Positions 61,500-64,000 of a DNA stretch of 64,000 bases are shown here, piece after piece. Every line of letters begins with the position of its first letter. Position 1 is the stretch's first letter. The DNA is from Acidimicrobiia bacterium (GTDB taxonomy: Bacteria; Actinomycetota; Acidimicrobiia; Acidimicrobiales; Bin134), in NCBI GenBank assembly GCA_022826705.1, contig JAJDUJ010000025.1:1-64000 (forward strand). Direction: 5' to 3'. The notes under the pieces were generated by a model that did not search any database, was not told where the DNA came from, and saw only the letters and a program-made list of their open reading frames with translations. The position numbers were made by a program, and so were the translations under genes.

Positions 61500-62678
61500 T
61501 CAGCGAGGCTGGGAGAGGATGAGCGCGCTGGTGGGGACCGCGGTTCCGGCGGTGGCCAGCACATTTTCCACGTTGTCGATCTGGTTGACCGAAGTACCGC
61601 GAATCTGGCGCACGCCTTCGGCAATGCCGTTGAGGCCGTGGATATAGGCCTCGCCGAGTTGGCCCCCGTTGGTGTTGATGGGCAGGCGGCCATCCCGACC
61701 GAGGTGTCCATCGCGGATGAAGTCCTTGGCCTCGCCCCAATCGCAGAAGCCGAACTCCTCGAGTTGGGGGAGCACCAGCGGGGTGAAGTGGTCGTAGATG
61801 ATGGCGGTCTGGATGTCGTCGGCCGACAGGCCGCTCGACTGATAGAGCTGGCGGGCGCACAATCCCATCTCGGGGATGCCCGTGATGCTGTCCCGGTAGT
61901 AGCTCCTCATCATGTGCTGGTCTTCGGCCACTCCCTGGGCGGCTGAGGCGATGACTGCTGGCTTCTGCTTCAGGTCTTTGGCCCGCTCCGCAGTGGTCAC
62001 CAGCAGAGCCTGGGCGCCGTCGGTCTCCTGGCAGCAGTCCAGCAGGCGGAGCGGCTCCACGATCCAGCGGCTGTTCTGGTGGTCTTCCAGGGTGATGGGC
62101 CGTTGGAAGAAATGGGCGTAGGGATTGGTGGCCGCGAAATCCCGGTCGACCACCGACACTCGACCGAAGTCCTCAGTGGTGGCCCCGTACTCGTGCATGT
62201 AGCGGGTGGCGAACATGGCCACCCAGGAGGCTGGCGTGACCAACCCGAACGGTGAGCTCCACGAGAAGCTGACCGCAGACGCCTCGGCGCCGGCGGGCCG
62301 GTCTTGCACCCCGGCCCCGAAGCGGTGCCAGGAGCGCTCGTTGAAGGCCCGATAGCACAGCACGTAGTCGGCGGCACCGGAGTAGATGGCCTGGCAGGCC
62401 ACCGCGACCACCCCGCAGGCCGCCCCGCCCCCATGGTGGACCATGGAGAAATGGGTCAGCTCGTCGATCCCCAGATTGCGGGCCACCTCGATCTCGGGAT
62501 TCTGCTCGGCCGAGTAGGTCACCATGCCGTTGACCTTCTCGGGGGGAAGACCGGCGTCCTCGCAGGCGGCCAGGCAGGCTTCCACTGCTTGGTCCATCGG
62601 GGTTCGGCCCGAGTCTTTGGTGAACGGGGTGGCGCCGATCCCGGCGATAGCGCTGTGGTAGGCGTAGTTCAGGCTCAC
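61500..62678 (-). CDS. ltp2: Ltp2-like steroid side-chain aldolase (thiolase-like)
   Basis: The 392-residue protein follows Mycobacterium tuberculosis Ltp2 (Rv3540c) block by block as I recall: IAGIGATPFTKDSGR, MVHHGGGAACG, YRAFNERS, SRWIVEPLRLLDCCQETDGA, YDHFTPLVLPQLEEFGFC and GGQLGEAYIHGLNGIAEGVRQ. Ltp2 is the retro-aldolase that cleaves 17-hydroxy-3-oxo-4-pregnene-20-carboxyl-CoA and requires the DUF35 domain of ChsH2. GTG start with GGAG upstream, nine bases after the stop of the chsH2-chsH1 gene. Confidence 0.9.
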   Translation of the reverse strand: MSLNYAYHSAIAGIGATPFTKDSGRTPMDQAVEACLAACEDAGLPPEKVNGMVTYSAEQNPEIEVARNLGIDELTHFSMVHHGGGAACGVVAVACQAIYSGAADYVLCYRAFNERSWHRFGAGVQDRPAGAEASAVSFSWSSPFGLVTPASWVAMFATRYMHEYGATTEDFGRVSVVDRDFAATNPYAHFFQRPITLEDHQNSRWIVEPLRLLDCCQETDGAQALLVTTAERAKDLKQKPAVIASAAQGVAEDQHMMRSYYRDSITGIPEMGLCARQLYQSSGLSADDIQTAIIYDHFTPLVLPQLEEFGFCDWGEAKDFIRDGHLGRDGRLPINTNGGQLGEAYIHGLNGIAEGVRQIRGTSVNQIDNVENVLATAGTAVPTSALILSQPR

Positions 62679-62687
62679 GGTGCTCTC

Positions 62688-64000
62688 CTACTTGCGGGCC
62701 AAGGCCAGTTCGACGGTTCCAGTCACATGCGGTCCCCGGCTGTTCTGACCTCGAAACGACACTTCGACGATGTCTTCGCCATCGGACTCCCGCTTGGCGG
62801 TGACCGATCCCGACATGGTCATGCAGTCGTAGGGGTAGTTGGGAGCGCCCAGGCGGATCTTCAGGTTCTTGAACACGGCATCGGGGCCGACCCAATCGCT
62901 GATATAGCGGGCCGAGAGGCCGCTGGAGGTCAGGATGTTCATGAAGATGTCCTCGGAGCCCTTCTTGAGGGCCATGTCCCGGTCGTGGTGGACGTCTTGG
63001 TAGTCGCGTGAGGCGATGGCAGTGGAAACGATCAAGGTGGGGGTGAGGGGAATCGGGCACAGCGGCAGTTCGTCGCCCACGCTCACCTCATCAAAGGTCA
63101 GCGTGGATGGGTTGCGTGGGGCGCGGGCGGGCCGGAATACCGGAATGCTCACATCCTCGTGGGTCTGCATGTGCCAGGCCTGAAGCGGCATGCCCACCTT
63201 GAGCTGATCGGCGTCGCAGTCGGTGATGTTGGTGACGAGGCGGACGCCCTCTTCCAGCTCCACCAGCCCGATGTTGAGGGGGTAGTCGAATGACGGTACC
63301 CGGGGGTGGTGGGACACGACGTAGGAGTACAGCGTGCCCTTGCCGGAAGCCACGACGTAGCCCATGTCGGTGGACCCGCAGGCGGGGCAGCGGGTGCCGG
63401 GCGGGTGCTGGAGGTACCCGCAGTTGAGGCACTTTTGGATGCGCAACTCCCCGACCCGGCTGCCCTGCCAGAAGAAGTCGGTGTCCTGGTTGCGGCTGGG
63501 GCGGGGGCGCGGCGGGCGCTCGTTGGAGGTGTCATCTCCTGAATTGGCGGTGCGGCCGGTGCCCGGACGGAACTTGAGGATGCGGAAGAACATGGAACCG
63601 ACGTGTTCGCCGTTCTGGTCTAGGTACTCGGTCTCGGTGGTGACGAAGTGGCCGATGCCAAGCGCGGTCTGCTTCTCTTCCGACACGTCCACCAGCTTGA
63701 CGGTGCCGGTGAGGTGGTCACCGAGCTTGAGGTAACGGTTGTAAACGTGCTCGGAGTTGGTGGCCACCACGCCGACGTAGCCCGCTTCGTCCAACATTGC
63801 GTACACGCCGGAAGCGGGGTCTTTCGGGTCGTTGACCCTCGGGACCAGGCCGATCATGGTCCAGGCGTTGAGCATGGCGGGTGGGGCGACCACTTCGCCG
63901 TGGGGCCCTTGGCTGGCCTCGCCGGGGTCGGTGTAGAGGGGGTTGGCATCCTCCATGGCATCGCACCAGTGGCGGATCATGGGTTGGTTGACCGGGTCGC
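62688..64000 (-). CDS. Fused ChsH2-ChsH1-type protein (MaoC, DUF35, MaoC), N-terminus cut by the window
   Basis: Open to the right edge; reading from 63980 gives MIRHWCDAMEDANPLYTD, and upstream codons continue DPVNQP, so more lies beyond. Order: N-terminal hotdog (about 130 residues), DUF35 with a zinc ribbon CLNCGYLQ and CPACGS, then a second hotdog with FIVSTA-like LIVSTAIASRDYQDVHHDRD, which contains the catalytic Asp and His of ChsH1. In M. tuberculosis these are separate genes, chsH2 (311 aa) and chsH1 (129 aa). Here they are one polypeptide, and the stop is nine bases before ltp2. Confidence 0.88.
   Translation of the reverse strand, partial: DPVNQPMIRHWCDAMEDANPLYTDPGEASQGPHGEVVAPPAMLNAWTMIGLVPRVNDPKDPASGVYAMLDEAGYVGVVATNSEHVYNRYLKLGDHLTGTVKLVDVSEEKQTALGIGHFVTTETEYLDQNGEHVGSMFFRILKFRPGTGRTANSGDDTSNERPPRPRPSRNQDTDFFWQGSRVGELRIQKCLNCGYLQHPPGTRCPACGSTDMGYVVASGKGTLYSYVVSHHPRVPSFDYPLNIGLVELEEGVRLVTNITDCDADQLKVGMPLQAWHMQTHEDVSIPVFRPARAPRNPSTLTFDEVSVGDELPLCPIPLTPTLIVSTAIASRDYQDVHHDRDMALKKGSEDIFMNILTSSGLSARYISDWVGPDAVFKNLKIRLGAPNYPYDCMTMSGSVTAKRESDGEDIVEVSFRGQNSRGPHVTGTVELALARK

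Noticed and set aside
1..64000. CRISPR arrays, insertion sequences, phage genes, rRNA and tRNA genes
   Set aside because: No spaced direct repeats, transposase motifs, integrase genes or structural RNA sequences were seen by eye. A tRNAscan or Infernal run could settle the RNA part.

Overview
The window is high-GC, gene-dense DNA from an actinobacterial-type chromosome. An acidimicrobial or mycobacterium-like catabolic lineage is my inference; no rRNA or other phylogenetic marker is present. Supporting signs are the GC content, the mass of CoA-thioester, P450 and short-chain dehydrogenase genes, recurring TAnnnT boxes 6-7 nt before start codons (leaderless transcripts), a DUF2510 protein and an N-terminally extended MetAP. 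I found no rRNA, tRNA, CRISPR array, insertion sequence or phage gene.

Layout. 1-6299 (minus): one uninterrupted, GTG-started reading frame of at least 2,099 codons running off the left edge. It encodes a secreted subtilisin-family protease with alternating PPC-like and Calx-beta-like repeats. 6.5-13.7 kb: flavin monooxygenase, SH3 protein, enoyl-CoA hydratase, VapBC-type toxin-antitoxin pair, epimerase, CYP142-like P450 (apparent frameshift at its 5' end) coupled to a cytochrome c lipoprotein, isochorismatase-like protein and a small HicA-like gene pair. 13.7-27.5 kb: orphan molybdenum hydroxylase large subunit plus a second P450; a minus-strand operon (hydratase, dienoyl-CoA reductase-like SDR, hydantoinase/oxoprolinase B and A); a plus-strand run (MaoC hydratase, amidohydrolase, periplasmic-binding lipoprotein, sulfite-oxidase-fold enzyme). 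27.5-48.7 kb: three further SDRs, a cytosolic sulfatase, TauD-type dioxygenase, three acyl-CoA ligases, aldehyde dehydrogenase, AhpD-like protein, F420-type monooxygenase, amidohydrolase, AcuI, CaiB transferase, a thiolase-like/DUF35 pair, CDF transporter, and hydratases. 48.7-55.9 kb: housekeeping and regulatory genes (map, DegV, MFS, PlsY, histidine phosphatase) and selD. 55.9-61.4 kb (minus): a five-gene signalling operon. 61.5-64 kb (minus): ltp2 and a fused chsH2-chsH1 gene cut by the right edge.

Three things stand out. First, selD reads through an in-frame UGA at the catalytic position (residue 17), followed by a hairpin with the geometry of a bacterial SECIS, so this is very likely a selenocysteine-containing SelD and its start has to be placed 75 nt upstream of the position an ordinary ORF call would give. 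Second, STAS, REC-SpoIIE phosphatase, RsbW-like kinase, periplasmic ligand-binding lipoprotein and a two-transmembrane sensor kinase form one translationally coupled operon: a phosphorelay apparently wired from an extracellular ligand into partner switching. Third, ltp2, a fused ChsH2-ChsH1, a ChsH3-like hydratase and a CYP142-like P450 together point to steroid side-chain degradation, with a second thiolase-like/DUF35 module, sulfatase, ligases and dehydrogenases as plausible associates.

Compactness is extreme: many starts overlap the preceding stop (ATGA, GTGA, TTGA, taGTG), and four convergent gene pairs interlock their stop codons in a single CTAG or CTAA.
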